A DNA stretch of 18,329 bases from CALUTH01 sp964452495 (GTDB taxonomy: Bacteria; Cyanobacteriota; Vampirovibrionia; Gastranaerophilales; Gastranaerophilaceae). A program made the translations under genes and the position numbers. The stretch covers positions 1 through 18,329 of the forward strand of contig CAYVMC010000034.1 in the NCBI GenBank assembly GCA_964452495.1, written 5' to 3'. The notes below the pieces were generated by a model, which was given only the letters and a program-made list of their open reading frames with translations, made no database searches and had not been told where the DNA came from. Shown here piece after piece: positions 8,285 to 14,574 of the stretch (position 1 is its first letter; each line of letters opens with the position of its first letter).

Positions 8285-8785
8285 ATGGCAAAAGACAGCA
8301 GTTTTGATATAGTATCAGAATTTGATAAACAGGAACTTGTAAATGCGGTTGATCAGGTTAAACGTGATATTTCAACGAGGTTTGATTTAAAAGATTCCAA
8401 CTCTGATGTAGTTCTTGAAGCTGATAAAACAATCACAATTACAACAAATGACGATATGAAACTGAGAAATATTTTTGATATTCTTCAATCCAAAATGGTT
8501 AAACGCGGTTTGAGTATAAAACTGTTAGATCCGCAGCCTGTTGAAAATGCTCTCGGTGGAAATGTAAGACAGGTATTTAATCTTAAAAAGGGCCTAACAC
8601 AGGAGCTAGCAAAAAAAATTGTTGCGGATATAAAAGACAGCAAGTTGAAGGTTCAGGCATCAATACAGGGTGAACAGGTGCGTGTAAGCGGAAAAAGCAA
8701 GGATGACTTACAGTCTGTCATTCAGCTTTTGCGGGGAAATGAAGATAAGTATAACTATCCGCTGCAGTTTACCAATTACCGGTAA
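8285..8785 (+). CDS. yajQ: YajQ family nucleotide-binding protein
   Basis: This 166-residue protein has the usual YajQ length and begins MAKDSSFDIVSEFDKQELVN, which matches the family. Further signatures are DISTRFDLKDS (about 29-39), then PQPVENALGGNVRQVFNLKKG and the C-terminal VIQLLRGNEDKYNYPLQFTNYR region. YajQ proteins have two ferredoxin-like subdomains and bind nucleic acids or nucleotides; a cyclic-di-GMP receptor role was shown for a Xanthomonas member, but this cannot be assumed here. AAGGAG lies 8-15 bases before the ATG. An open upstream extension of 15 codons precedes the predicted transcription start and is not translated. It appears to be monocistronic. Confidence 0.95.
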   Translation: MAKDSSFDIVSEFDKQELVNAVDQVKRDISTRFDLKDSNSDVVLEADKTITITTNDDMKLRNIFDILQSKMVKRGLSIKLLDPQPVENALGGNVRQVFNLKKGLTQELAKKIVADIKDSKLKVQASIQGEQVRVSGKSKDDLQSVIQLLRGNEDKYNYPLQFTNYR

Positions 8786-8800
8786 TTATATGTATTGTTT

Positions 8801-8806
8801 TATAAT
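8801..8806 (+). promoter_or_regulatory. TATAAT box before candidate RNA
   Basis: A perfect TATAAT stands 15 bp after the yajQ stop, with no convincing -35 box at 16-18 bp. It would start transcription near 8813, a dozen bases ahead of the long-range helix described below. Confidence 0.45.
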
Positions 8807-8812
8807 ACGTGC

Positions 8813-9027
8813 TTTTCTTTAACAGTGAAAATCGTGAGAGGTGATTACTTTTCTTTTAAAAGCTGGCAGTGGCAAGCTTGAAACAGTTGGATGTTTTAAT
8901 TATCTATTGTAGAGAAAATGTACAGGGAGAGTGATTTATGCCTGCAGAAGTATTTATACAGTTATAGAGAGAAGGTTGTAAAGAACATTTCTACTACTTT
9001 TTGCTTTGCAGAGTCACCTCTTTTCAC
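8813..9027 (+). ncRNA. Candidate structured RNA between yajQ and CorC gene
   Basis: This stretch has no reading frame worth calling but has nested complementarity. GTGAAA (8825-8830) plus AGAGGTGA (8837-8844) pair perfectly with TCACCTCTTTTCAC (9014-9027), giving 14 pairs with one 6-nt bulge. Inside, GTAG + AAATGT (8909-8912, 8916-8921) pair with ACATTTCTAC (8985-8994) with a 3-nt bulge. A local AAGCT/AGCTT stem (8860-8864, 8875-8879) sits in the 5' arm. Closed ends, a large internal open region and a length near 210 nt recall 6S RNA, but I cannot confirm the family. The 3' end is undefined: there is no T run, and the next promoter begins 2 bases later. Confidence 0.45.
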
Positions 9028-9028
9028 C

Positions 9029-9057
9029 TTGCAATTTATTCAAATGTATTATAGAAT
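9029..9057 (+). promoter_or_regulatory. Promoter of the CorC/CNNM gene
   Basis: TTGCAA (9029-9034), a 17-bp spacer and TAGAAT (9052-9057) fit a sigma70-type promoter. Transcription would begin near 9064. The gene thus need not be co-transcribed with the candidate RNA just upstream. Confidence 0.6.
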
Positions 9058-9091
9058 TAGAAAATAAAGACAAGGTATTAAGTTTATATAC

Positions 9092-10444
9092 ATGGACCAG
9101 AGCATTATATTAAATATATTTGTAATTCTGTTTTTGCTTTTTGTTAATGCGTTTTTTGTGGCAGCGGAGTTTTCACTTGTAAAAGTTAGAAGGACAAGAT
9201 TGGAACAGCTTTCAAATGAAGGTAACAAGGTTTCAAAGCTTGCCTTGAAAATTCTGGATAATGTTAATGAAATGCTTGCTGCTGCGCAGCTTGGCGTAAC
9301 GGTTGCAAGTATAGGATTGGGCTGGGTCGGTGAAGCAACGACTGTAAAGCTTATAGAACCGCTGGTGTCAATTATCCCCAGTATTAACCATACAGTTACG
9401 TCACATGCAATTGCTGTTCCAATTTCATTTATTCTGGTTACTTTGTTTCACGTTGTTCTCGGTGAGCAGCTGCCAAAATGTATGTCTATACAGTACCCTG
9501 AGAAAATTACGCTTGCTGTTACAAGACCTATGCATACAATTATGGTTATATTTAAGCCGTTTGTTTGGGTTCTTACAGTATCAGGCAATGCTATCTTAAA
9601 ACTTTTCCATGTAAATGATACTTCTGCCGCACAGCTTGCACACTCTACGCAGGAATTGGATTTAATTGTTGATGCGAGTCTGAATCAGGGGGTATTGAAT
9701 GAGACTGAGGCAGAGTTTATACATAATATGTTTAAGTTTTCTGACCTTACTGCAAAACAGGTTATGATTCCAAGAACGGATATTGTTTGTATTCCTTATG
9801 ATATATCATTTGATAATCTTAAGAAAACGATGTTTGAAAGTCAGTATACAAGGTATCCTGTTTATAAAGATTCTATGGATAAAATTATCGGATTTATTCA
9901 TGTTAAAGATGTTTATTCGCTTTCTCTATCCGGTAAGACTTATGCTATTGATAATCTTTTAAGACCTATTTTACTTGTTCCGGAGACAATGACTTTAGAC
10001 AATCTGATAATAGAATTTCGTAAACGCAGGGCGCAGCTTGCTATTGTTGTTGATGAGTTTGGCGGAACTTCCGGAATAATTACATTAGAGGACGTATTGG
10101 AAGAAATTATTGGCGAAGTGCAGGATGAATTTGATGAAGAAGAACTTAATATTAAGCAAATTAGCGAAAATAAATACGTTGCAAACGGCATGATGCGTAC
10201 CGATGAGATTGCAGAGTTCTTTGAACTTGATGAAGAAAAATTTGATGAAGAAGATATAGAAACTATAGCGGGATTGGTTGTCAAATTTTTAGGAAGAATT
10301 GCAATTGTTGGTGATACGGTTGAGTTTAACGGCTTAAAGTTTACCGTAAGTGAGGTTGACGGAGCCAGAGTAACAAAGCTTGTTATAGAAAAGCTTCCGC
10401 AAGAAATTAATGAAAACGGTGAACAGGTTCAGGATGCCGGATAA
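9092..10444 (+). CDS. CNNM/CorC (HlyC/CorC) family membrane protein with CBS pair
   Basis: The 450-residue protein has the complete three-part layout of the family. Residues 1-185 are the DUF21/CNNM transmembrane domain, with helices near 5-27, 62-84, 103-125 and 145-165 and the motif AEFSLVKVRRTRLEQL. Residues about 215-340 are two CBS domains (QVMIPRTDI at 223-231, RYPVYKDSMDKIIGFIHVKD at 254-273, VVDEFGGTSGIITLEDVLEE at 319-338). Residues about 355-440 are the CorC_HlyC domain. Family members bind Mg-ATP in the CBS pair, and several take part in Mg2+ or Co2+ export; the hemolysin name is historical. The Shine-Dalgarno is weak (AAGG lies 16 bases before the ATG). It converges with dgt 14 bp away. 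Confidence 0.93.
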   Translation: MDQSIILNIFVILFLLFVNAFFVAAEFSLVKVRRTRLEQLSNEGNKVSKLALKILDNVNEMLAAAQLGVTVASIGLGWVGEATTVKLIEPLVSIIPSINHTVTSHAIAVPISFILVTLFHVVLGEQLPKCMSIQYPEKITLAVTRPMHTIMVIFKPFVWVLTVSGNAILKLFHVNDTSAAQLAHSTQELDLIVDASLNQGVLNETEAEFIHNMFKFSDLTAKQVMIPRTDIVCIPYDISFDNLKKTMFESQYTRYPVYKDSMDKIIGFIHVKDVYSLSLSGKTYAIDNLLRPILLVPETMTLDNLIIEFRKRRAQLAIVVDEFGGTSGIITLEDVLEEIIGEVQDEFDEEELNIKQISENKYVANGMMRTDEIAEFFELDEEKFDEEDIETIAGLVVKFLGRIAIVGDTVEFNGLKFTVSEVDGARVTKLVIEKLPQEINENGEQVQDAG

Positions 10445-10458
10445 GGGGTGAATTTTAT

Positions 10459-11499
10459 TTATTCCTCTGTTCTAGTCTGGAGCATTTTTATAAATGTATC
10501 ATCATGAACCGGATTGAACAATGGTTTAGGAATAAAAATTTCTTTAAAACGTTCTATTGCGTACTGGTCTGTCATACCGGAGATGTAGTCTACAATAATA
10601 CGTTCGGTATTTTCTTGCGGGCAGTATTCTTTCGCAACATTGCTGTAGTACTCAAATAATTCTTCAATAATTCTGCTTGCTTTTGCTTCCTCTGTTTTTG
10701 CGGGGGAATCAATATAGATATTGTCAAACATCCAGGTTCTAAGTTTGGTAACATAATACCAGCCTTCTTCGCTCATAGTTACTTCCGGTTTATCGTAAGA
10801 GGAGTTTATTACATCCATAATCATTTTCCCAAGACGTTTAGAGCGGTTTGAGGTAAAATACTCTTTGCAGTCTTGCGGTAAATCATCTTCCGAGATTATA
10901 CCTGCTCTTATTGAGTCCTCTATATCATGATTTATGTATGCTATTTTGTCCGCAAATTGTACAACCTGTGCTTCCGGAGTTCTTGGAGAGAGTCCCCAGG
11001 AATGGGTCAAAATACCTTCCACTGTTTCGCGGCAAAGGTTCATATTTTCCAGTACTTCAACCACTCTTACGCTCTGGACATTGTGGTCAAATCCGCCTTT
11101 AACGAGTCCATCCAATACTTTTTCTCCGCAGTGTCCGAAAGGAGTATGCCCTAAATCGTGTCCCAGAGATATTGCTTCCGTCAAATCTTCATTAAGATTT
11201 AATGCTCTTGATATGGTTCTTGCAATTTGTGATACTTCAAGAGTGTGTGTAAGCCGTGTTCTGAAATGGTCGTTAAAGGGTGCAAGAAAAACCTGTGTTT
11301 TATGCTTTAAGCGTCTGAAGGATTTTGAATGTAAAATTCGATCCCTGTCACGCTGAAATTCGGTCCTTATCGGGTAAGGAGTTTCAATCGGTGCTTTCCT
11401 GCCTTTTGTAAGGCGGCTTTTGGTTGCATAAGGACTTAGAGTATCTATTTCTTTTTGCTCTAAATGGTACTTTATACTATTGATATCTTTTGTATTCAT
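10459..11499 (-). CDS. dgt: dGTPase-like HD-domain dNTP triphosphohydrolase
   Basis: This 346-residue protein belongs to the Dgt family, which splits dNTPs into deoxynucleoside and triphosphate and so limits dNTP pools. The metal-binding HD signature is intact: His85 (RLTHTLEVSQIA), His114-Asp115 (SLGHDLGHTPFGH) and Asp184 (FADKIAYINHDIEDSI). The family's N-terminal region RTEFQRDRDRILHSKSFRRL is also present. The length fits the shorter bacterial dGTPase-like subgroup rather than the 505-residue E. coli enzyme. The start is set at the ATG at 11499; the frame extends to an ATG at 11517, but a TATAAT lies inside that extension, exactly 6 nt before 11499. The mRNA is therefore probably leaderless. 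It is divergent from the S1 gene. Confidence 0.93.
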   Translation of the reverse strand: MNTKDINSIKYHLEQKEIDTLSPYATKSRLTKGRKAPIETPYPIRTEFQRDRDRILHSKSFRRLKHKTQVFLAPFNDHFRTRLTHTLEVSQIARTISRALNLNEDLTEAISLGHDLGHTPFGHCGEKVLDGLVKGGFDHNVQSVRVVEVLENMNLCRETVEGILTHSWGLSPRTPEAQVVQFADKIAYINHDIEDSIRAGIISEDDLPQDCKEYFTSNRSKRLGKMIMDVINSSYDKPEVTMSEEGWYYVTKLRTWMFDNIYIDSPAKTEEAKASRIIEELFEYYSNVAKEYCPQENTERIIVDYISGMTDQYAIERFKEIFIPKPLFNPVHDDTFIKMLQTRTEE

Positions 11500-11505
11500 A
11501 TTTAC

Positions 11506-11511
11506 ATTATA
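11506..11511 (-). promoter_or_regulatory. TATAAT box 6 nt before the dgt ATG
   Basis: The minus strand reads TATAAT, then GTAAAT, then the ATG of dgt. Transcription from this box would start at or next to the ATG. No good -35 box is seen, and there is no Shine-Dalgarno before the ATG. Confidence 0.5.
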
Positions 11512-11604
11512 TCTCAAACCAAATACCGTATGTAATATAAATATATGATATTTTGCCCGTAATCAATAAAAATTAGGGGTTAGACTGGAAATTTAAAAAA
11601 AAAA

Positions 11605-11613
11605 TGCTATAAT
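11605..11613 (+). promoter_or_regulatory. Extended -10 promoter of the S1 gene
   Basis: TGCTATAAT (11605-11613) is a perfect extended -10 element; the -35 position (CTGGAA, 11585-11590) is weak, as is usual for such promoters. Transcription would start near 11620, giving a 40-nt leader and ruling out the ATG at 11618 as a start. Confidence 0.7.
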
Positions 11614-11659
11614 ATACATGATGAAGAGACATAAATCAATCAACGAAAGGGTCTTTATA

Positions 11660-12709
11660 ATGCCAAATAACACAGCAGATATGGATTTTGAAACTTTACT
11701 CGGGCAGTATGATTATAAATTTAAAAAAGGTGACATTGTAAAGGGAACCGTATATACTTATGATACTACCGGTGTTAGTGTTGACATTGGAGCCAAAAAT
11801 CTGGCATTGGTGCCTCTATATGAGGTAAGCGCACAAAAAGGGACAGCACCTGATGAAATACTTAAAAAGGGTGAGGAATACGAATTTTTGATTATTCAGG
11901 ATGCAGATGATGACGGAAGATTTACACTTTCTCACAAACGTGTTCATATGGCTTATATTTGGCTTGAATTAGAAAAAGCAAAACAGAATGATGAGACCAT
12001 TGCTGCACCGGTTATTCAAATTGTGAAAGGCGGTGTTATTGTTGATATCAGCGGTTTACAGGGCTTTGTGCCGCAAGGGCAGATTTATACGGGTAATCCT
12101 CAGGTTAAAGTGGGTGATAAGCTTGAATTAAAACTGCTCACAGTTGATAAAAAACAAAATAATCTTATCCTTTCTAACAAAAAGGTTTATGAATCATCAA
12201 TTGAGGAAAGCCGTAAGAATGTGCTTTCACAGGTCGAAGTCGGACAGATTGTAAAGGGTGAAGTTGTAAGACTTACGGATTTTGGTGTATTTGTTAACGT
12301 TGGCGGGCTTGATTGCTTACTTCCTCTGTCGCAGTTGTCCTGGAAATGGGTTGAGCATCCGTCAGATTTATTGTCTGTAGGACAGATAATAAATGCAGAA
12401 ATTATTGATATTGATACAAATAAAAATCGTATTAGCCTTAGCCTTAAAAACCTTGAACCGGATCCATGGGAAAATGCTGCTCAGGAATTGCAGGAGGGTA
12501 TGGCTACGGAAGGACTTATTACAAGAGTAAAGAACTTTGGTGCCTTTGTAGAGGTGAAAAGAGGTGTTGAAGCTCTTTTACCGCAAAACTGTATAGAAAC
12601 TTACCAGAAAAATACAGGTAAAGGGTTAAAGGTAGGTGACAGTATTAAGGTTAAAATTATAAAGTTTAATTCTAAAGACAGGCGGATTTCACTTGACTTA
12701 GCGGATTAA
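11660..12709 (+). CDS. rpsA: 30S ribosomal protein S1-type protein, four S1 domains
   Basis: This 349-residue protein holds four S1 (OB-fold) RNA-binding domains at about residues 22-95, 112-176, 193-264 and 279-349. Domains 3 and 4 are the most canonical (GQIVKGEVVRLTDFGVFVNV; EGLITRVKNFGAFVEVKRGV). S1 binds mRNA on the 30S subunit and helps initiation on weakly matched leaders. E. coli S1 has six domains; cyanobacterial and Gram-positive forms are shorter, so the size fits this lineage. The start is the ATG at 11660 (MPNNTADMDFETLL), which has GAAAGGG 8 nt upstream; the upstream ATGs at 11618/11621 are at the predicted transcription start. It is monocistronic, with a strong terminator after it. 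Confidence 0.9.
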   Translation: MPNNTADMDFETLLGQYDYKFKKGDIVKGTVYTYDTTGVSVDIGAKNLALVPLYEVSAQKGTAPDEILKKGEEYEFLIIQDADDDGRFTLSHKRVHMAYIWLELEKAKQNDETIAAPVIQIVKGGVIVDISGLQGFVPQGQIYTGNPQVKVGDKLELKLLTVDKKQNNLILSNKKVYESSIEESRKNVLSQVEVGQIVKGEVVRLTDFGVFVNVGGLDCLLPLSQLSWKWVEHPSDLLSVGQIINAEIIDIDTNKNRISLSLKNLEPDPWENAAQELQEGMATEGLITRVKNFGAFVEVKRGVEALLPQNCIETYQKNTGKGLKVGDSIKVKIIKFNSKDRRISLDLAD

Positions 12710-12725
12710 AAGTATAGTTAAAAAT

Positions 12726-12758
12726 CTTAAAAAGTCCTTTAAAAAAGGACTTTTTAAG
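12726..12758 (+). terminator. Terminator after the S1 gene
   Basis: CTTAAAAAGTCCTT (12726-12739) and AAGGACTTTTTAAG (12745-12758) form a perfect 14-bp stem with a 5-nt loop; the T run is inside the 3' arm, and the A run in the 5' arm could also serve the other strand. The AAGTCC/GGACTT core is the same as in the rpmE terminator. Confidence 0.85.
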
Positions 12759-13046
12759 TATTATAGAAACTGTTAGCAGCTCTGGACTTAATTTCTCCTG
12801 TACTGTAGTTGGAGTTGTGTATAAAACACATTTCCAACAGATATGAATAAAGTTTATACAATATAAAAAAACAGAGTTAGAGAATGTGGTACATTAGTAA
12901 AAAATTTAATCTGCGGATTCTTTATCCTGCTGCTGTAAGACATGACCTGTCTTGCAGGTTATACGTTTAGCAATTATTTCTTTCCTGATTTTTGCAGCTT
13001 CACAATTTGTAAATTTTTGTAAAAAGATTTTTAAAAATAGTCAATT
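12759..13046. other. Gene-free stretch with serial hairpins
   Basis: No convincing gene is seen here. The sequence has four local hairpins in a row. The first is GTTGGAGTTGTGT / ACACATTTCCAAC (12808-12820 and 12826-12838, one U-U mismatch and one G-U pair). The others are AATGT/ACATT (12883-12887, 12891-12895), AATC/GATT (12908-12911, 12916-12919) and CTGTAAGACA / TGTCTTGCAG (12933-12942 and 12948-12957, one G-U pair). A T-rich tract follows. This could be a second structured RNA, or an eroded region. No clear promoter was found. Confidence 0.35.
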
Positions 13047-13050
13047 AATA

Positions 13051-13078
13051 TTTTCATGCCTCTTTAACATAGTATAAT
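13051..13078 (+). promoter_or_regulatory. Promoter of the small unknown gene
   Basis: TTTTCA (13051-13056), a 16-bp spacer and TATAAT (13073-13078) fit a sigma70-type promoter with a start near 13085. The leader is about 23 nt long and includes GAGG (13099-13102). Confidence 0.6.
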
Positions 13079-13107
13079 AGAATGAAAGTTAAGTGAATGA
13101 GGTTAGT

Positions 13108-13404
13108 ATGTTTGAAAACCTGAAAATTAAAGAAAAACTACGGGAACTATCCCCGAAATTTGGATGGCTAAGGTTTACCAGAAAACAACGCTTAACTGAT
13201 AGTGAGTTTTTGGAATCTCTTAAAAATGAAGAGATTAAAACAATTTCTGACGAACAAAGGCTGGAAGCGATGGTCAGAGAACAGCTGAAAGAAGAATTTC
13301 CTAATATTGAAAAAACTTCTTCTTATGAGTTACTGGTAGACGCAGTTATTCATAATATTAAGTCAAAACAGCTTCAAGCCATGGATGATGCTGATAAAGA
13401 ATAG
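13108..13404 (+). CDS. Small charged protein of unknown function
   Basis: This is a 98-residue protein, rich in Lys and Glu, predicted to be mostly helical, with no membrane span, signal peptide or cysteine pair. I do not recognise a family. The N-terminus is basic and contains an aromatic stretch (KFGWLRFTRKQRL), followed by acidic helices (DEQRLEAMVREQLKEEFPNI) and an amphipathic C-terminal helix ending in DDADKE. The ATG at 13108 is preferred over the GTG at 13093 because GAGG (13099-13102) is correctly spaced for it. It has its own promoter and terminator, so it is very likely a real, separately expressed gene. Its neighbours (S1, xerD) give no clear hint of function. Confidence 0.8.
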   Translation: MFENLKIKEKLRELSPKFGWLRFTRKQRLTDSEFLESLKNEEIKTISDEQRLEAMVREQLKEEFPNIEKTSSYELLVDAVIHNIKSKQLQAMDDADKE

Positions 13405-13451
13405 AGATTGATTAAAGAGGCATCAAGCGGGCAGAAAATGTCCGGAAATAC

Positions 13452-13474
13452 AGGGGCAGTAACCGCCCCTTTTT
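13452..13474 (+). terminator. Terminator after the small unknown gene
   Basis: AGGGGC (13452-13457) pairs with GCCCCT (13465-13470) across a 7-nt loop, followed by TTTTT. On the minus strand there is no T run, so it serves the plus-strand gene only and does not end xerD. Confidence 0.88.
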
Positions 13475-13479
13475 AGTAC

Positions 13480-14334
13480 TTACCAGTTTATTGCAAAATA
13501 AACTTCCTTAAGTCGTTTTTTACTTATATGGGTATACAACTGTGTTGTGGCAACATTGCTATGTCCCAAGAGTTCTTGTACAATTCTTAAGTCAGCACCA
13601 TTTTCAATAAGATGTGTGGCAAATGTATGGCGTAAGGTGTGAGGGCTTATATGTTTGTGGATTTTTTCACCCTGTTTTCTTATAAATTTGTACACATCCT
13701 GTCTTGTTAATTCGTGTCCCGTGTTAGAGATAAGCAGCCGTCTGGTTTGCAAATGGAATTTCCCGATTAATAACTCTCTATGCGGTAAATATTCTTCTAT
13801 AGCACTTCGAGCATTTTCGCCTATTGGTACAATTCGCTCTTTTGAGCCTTTCCCGAAACATCGTATATACTTTGAATGAATATCAATATCTGAAAGTTTA
13901 AGATTTACAAGTTCTGAAACCCGAAAACCGCAGCTGTATAATAACTCCATCATTAAGTGTTCCGTTACGCTTAAATCGTCTTTTAACAGTGTTTCTATTT
14001 CTGTTATGTTAAGAACCTTTGGAAGTTTTTTAGGCAGTTTGGGCTGTTCAAGAGCAAGTGCAGGATTTGTGTTTGTTAAACCCGACGCATAAGCCCATTT
14101 GAAGAAACCTCTTAAAGATGCAATTTTTCTTATAATACTTGTGATTGCATAGTTATTTTCTTTTAAATTTCTTACGTAGCGGTTTACATTCTGGCGTGTT
14201 ATGTCATTTATATCATTAGTTTCAATGGTCTCCGCAAAACCTGTAAGATCACGTCTGTAAGCATCAATACTGTTGATTGAGAGTCCTTTTTCCAATTCAA
14301 GATATTCAAGATACATTGATATTATTTGGAGCAT
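13480..14334 (-). CDS. xerD: XerD-type tyrosine recombinase
   Basis: This 284-residue protein has the two-domain layout of Xer recombinases, which resolve chromosome dimers at dif near the division septum. The N-terminal SAM-like core-binding domain covers about 1-90 (YLELEKGLSINSIDAYRRDL). The catalytic domain holds Arg138 (CGFRVSEL), the beta-hairpin Lys (GKGSKER, 161-167), His232-x-x-Arg235 (HTLRHTFATHL), His258 (LLGHSN) and the nucleophile Tyr267 (TQLYTH). NGADLRIVQELLGH and the C-terminal KKRLKEVYF tail are more XerD- than XerC-like. The start is the ATG at 14334: the upstream TTG at 14349 overlaps a TATAAT box that ends 6 nt before 14334, so the mRNA is probably leaderless. An ATG at 14316 is also possible. 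An island integrase role cannot be excluded, as accessory genes begin next to it. Confidence 0.88.
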   Translation of the reverse strand: MLQIISMYLEYLELEKGLSINSIDAYRRDLTGFAETIETNDINDITRQNVNRYVRNLKENNYAITSIIRKIASLRGFFKWAYASGLTNTNPALALEQPKLPKKLPKVLNITEIETLLKDDLSVTEHLMMELLYSCGFRVSELVNLKLSDIDIHSKYIRCFGKGSKERIVPIGENARSAIEEYLPHRELLIGKFHLQTRRLLISNTGHELTRQDVYKFIRKQGEKIHKHISPHTLRHTFATHLIENGADLRIVQELLGHSNVATTQLYTHISKKRLKEVYFAINW

Positions 14335-14340
14335 AAAAAT

Positions 14341-14346
14341 ATTATA
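14341..14346 (-). promoter_or_regulatory. TATAAT box 6 nt before the xerD ATG
   Basis: The minus strand reads TATAAT, then ATTTTT, then ATG. The spacing is identical to that at dgt. No Shine-Dalgarno and no clear -35 box are present. Confidence 0.5.
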
Positions 14347-14479
14347 CAATATTTTTTATTTGTGATGGATTTGTAAATGACTATTTTTTGAATGAAATTA
14401 TTTTTATCACCCTTAATTAAGATTGTTGATGTATTAGAAAGATATCAATTTGCAAAAGTCAAATGCATTTTAACAATAG

Positions 14480-14509
14480 TTGACAGATGTCGAATTATAA
14501 TGTATAATT
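14480..14509 (+). promoter_or_regulatory. Perfect consensus promoter with overlapping dyads
   Basis: TTGACA (14480-14485), a 17-bp spacer and TATAAT (14503-14508) match the sigma70 consensus at all twelve positions. The -10 box is one arm of a dyad, AATTATA-atg-TATAATT (14493-14509). A second dyad, AATGTA / TACATT (14499-14504 and 14512-14517), overlaps it. A repressor site is plausible but no regulator gene is seen nearby. The leader is about 60 nt long and ends in AGGAGG (14564-14569). Confidence 0.8.
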
Positions 14510-14574
14510 TGTACATTATTGCATGCATATAATATTATACCCCATACCAGCGTTATAACTATCAGGAGGATTTA

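Noticed and set aside
8813..9091. Mg2+ (M-box) or Mn2+ (yybP-ykoY) riboswitch upstream of the CorC/CNNM gene.
   Set aside because: None of the conserved core sequences of these riboswitches was seen, and a separate promoter lies between the structured stretch and the gene.
10445..10458. Possible two-way terminator between the convergent CorC and dgt genes (GGGGTGAA ... TTATTCCTC).
   Set aside because: The pairing needs several G-U pairs and a bulge, and there is no clean T run.
11618..11659. Upstream start of the S1 gene at ATGATG (11618).
   Set aside because: It coincides with the predicted transcription start from TGCTATAAT and lacks a Shine-Dalgarno, whereas the ATG at 11660 has GAAAGGG.
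12906..13040. Open minus-strand frame of 44 codons with protein-like composition (CEAAKIRKEIIAKRITC).
   Set aside because: It has no ATG, GTG or well-placed TTG start and no Shine-Dalgarno, and a strong hairpin overlaps it. It may be a gene remnant but cannot be called.
14493..14517. LexA (SOS) box at the effector-like promoter.
   Set aside because: The dyads there are AT-only or have AATGTA/TACATT arms and do not match the LexA sites I know from Gram-positive bacteria or cyanobacteria.
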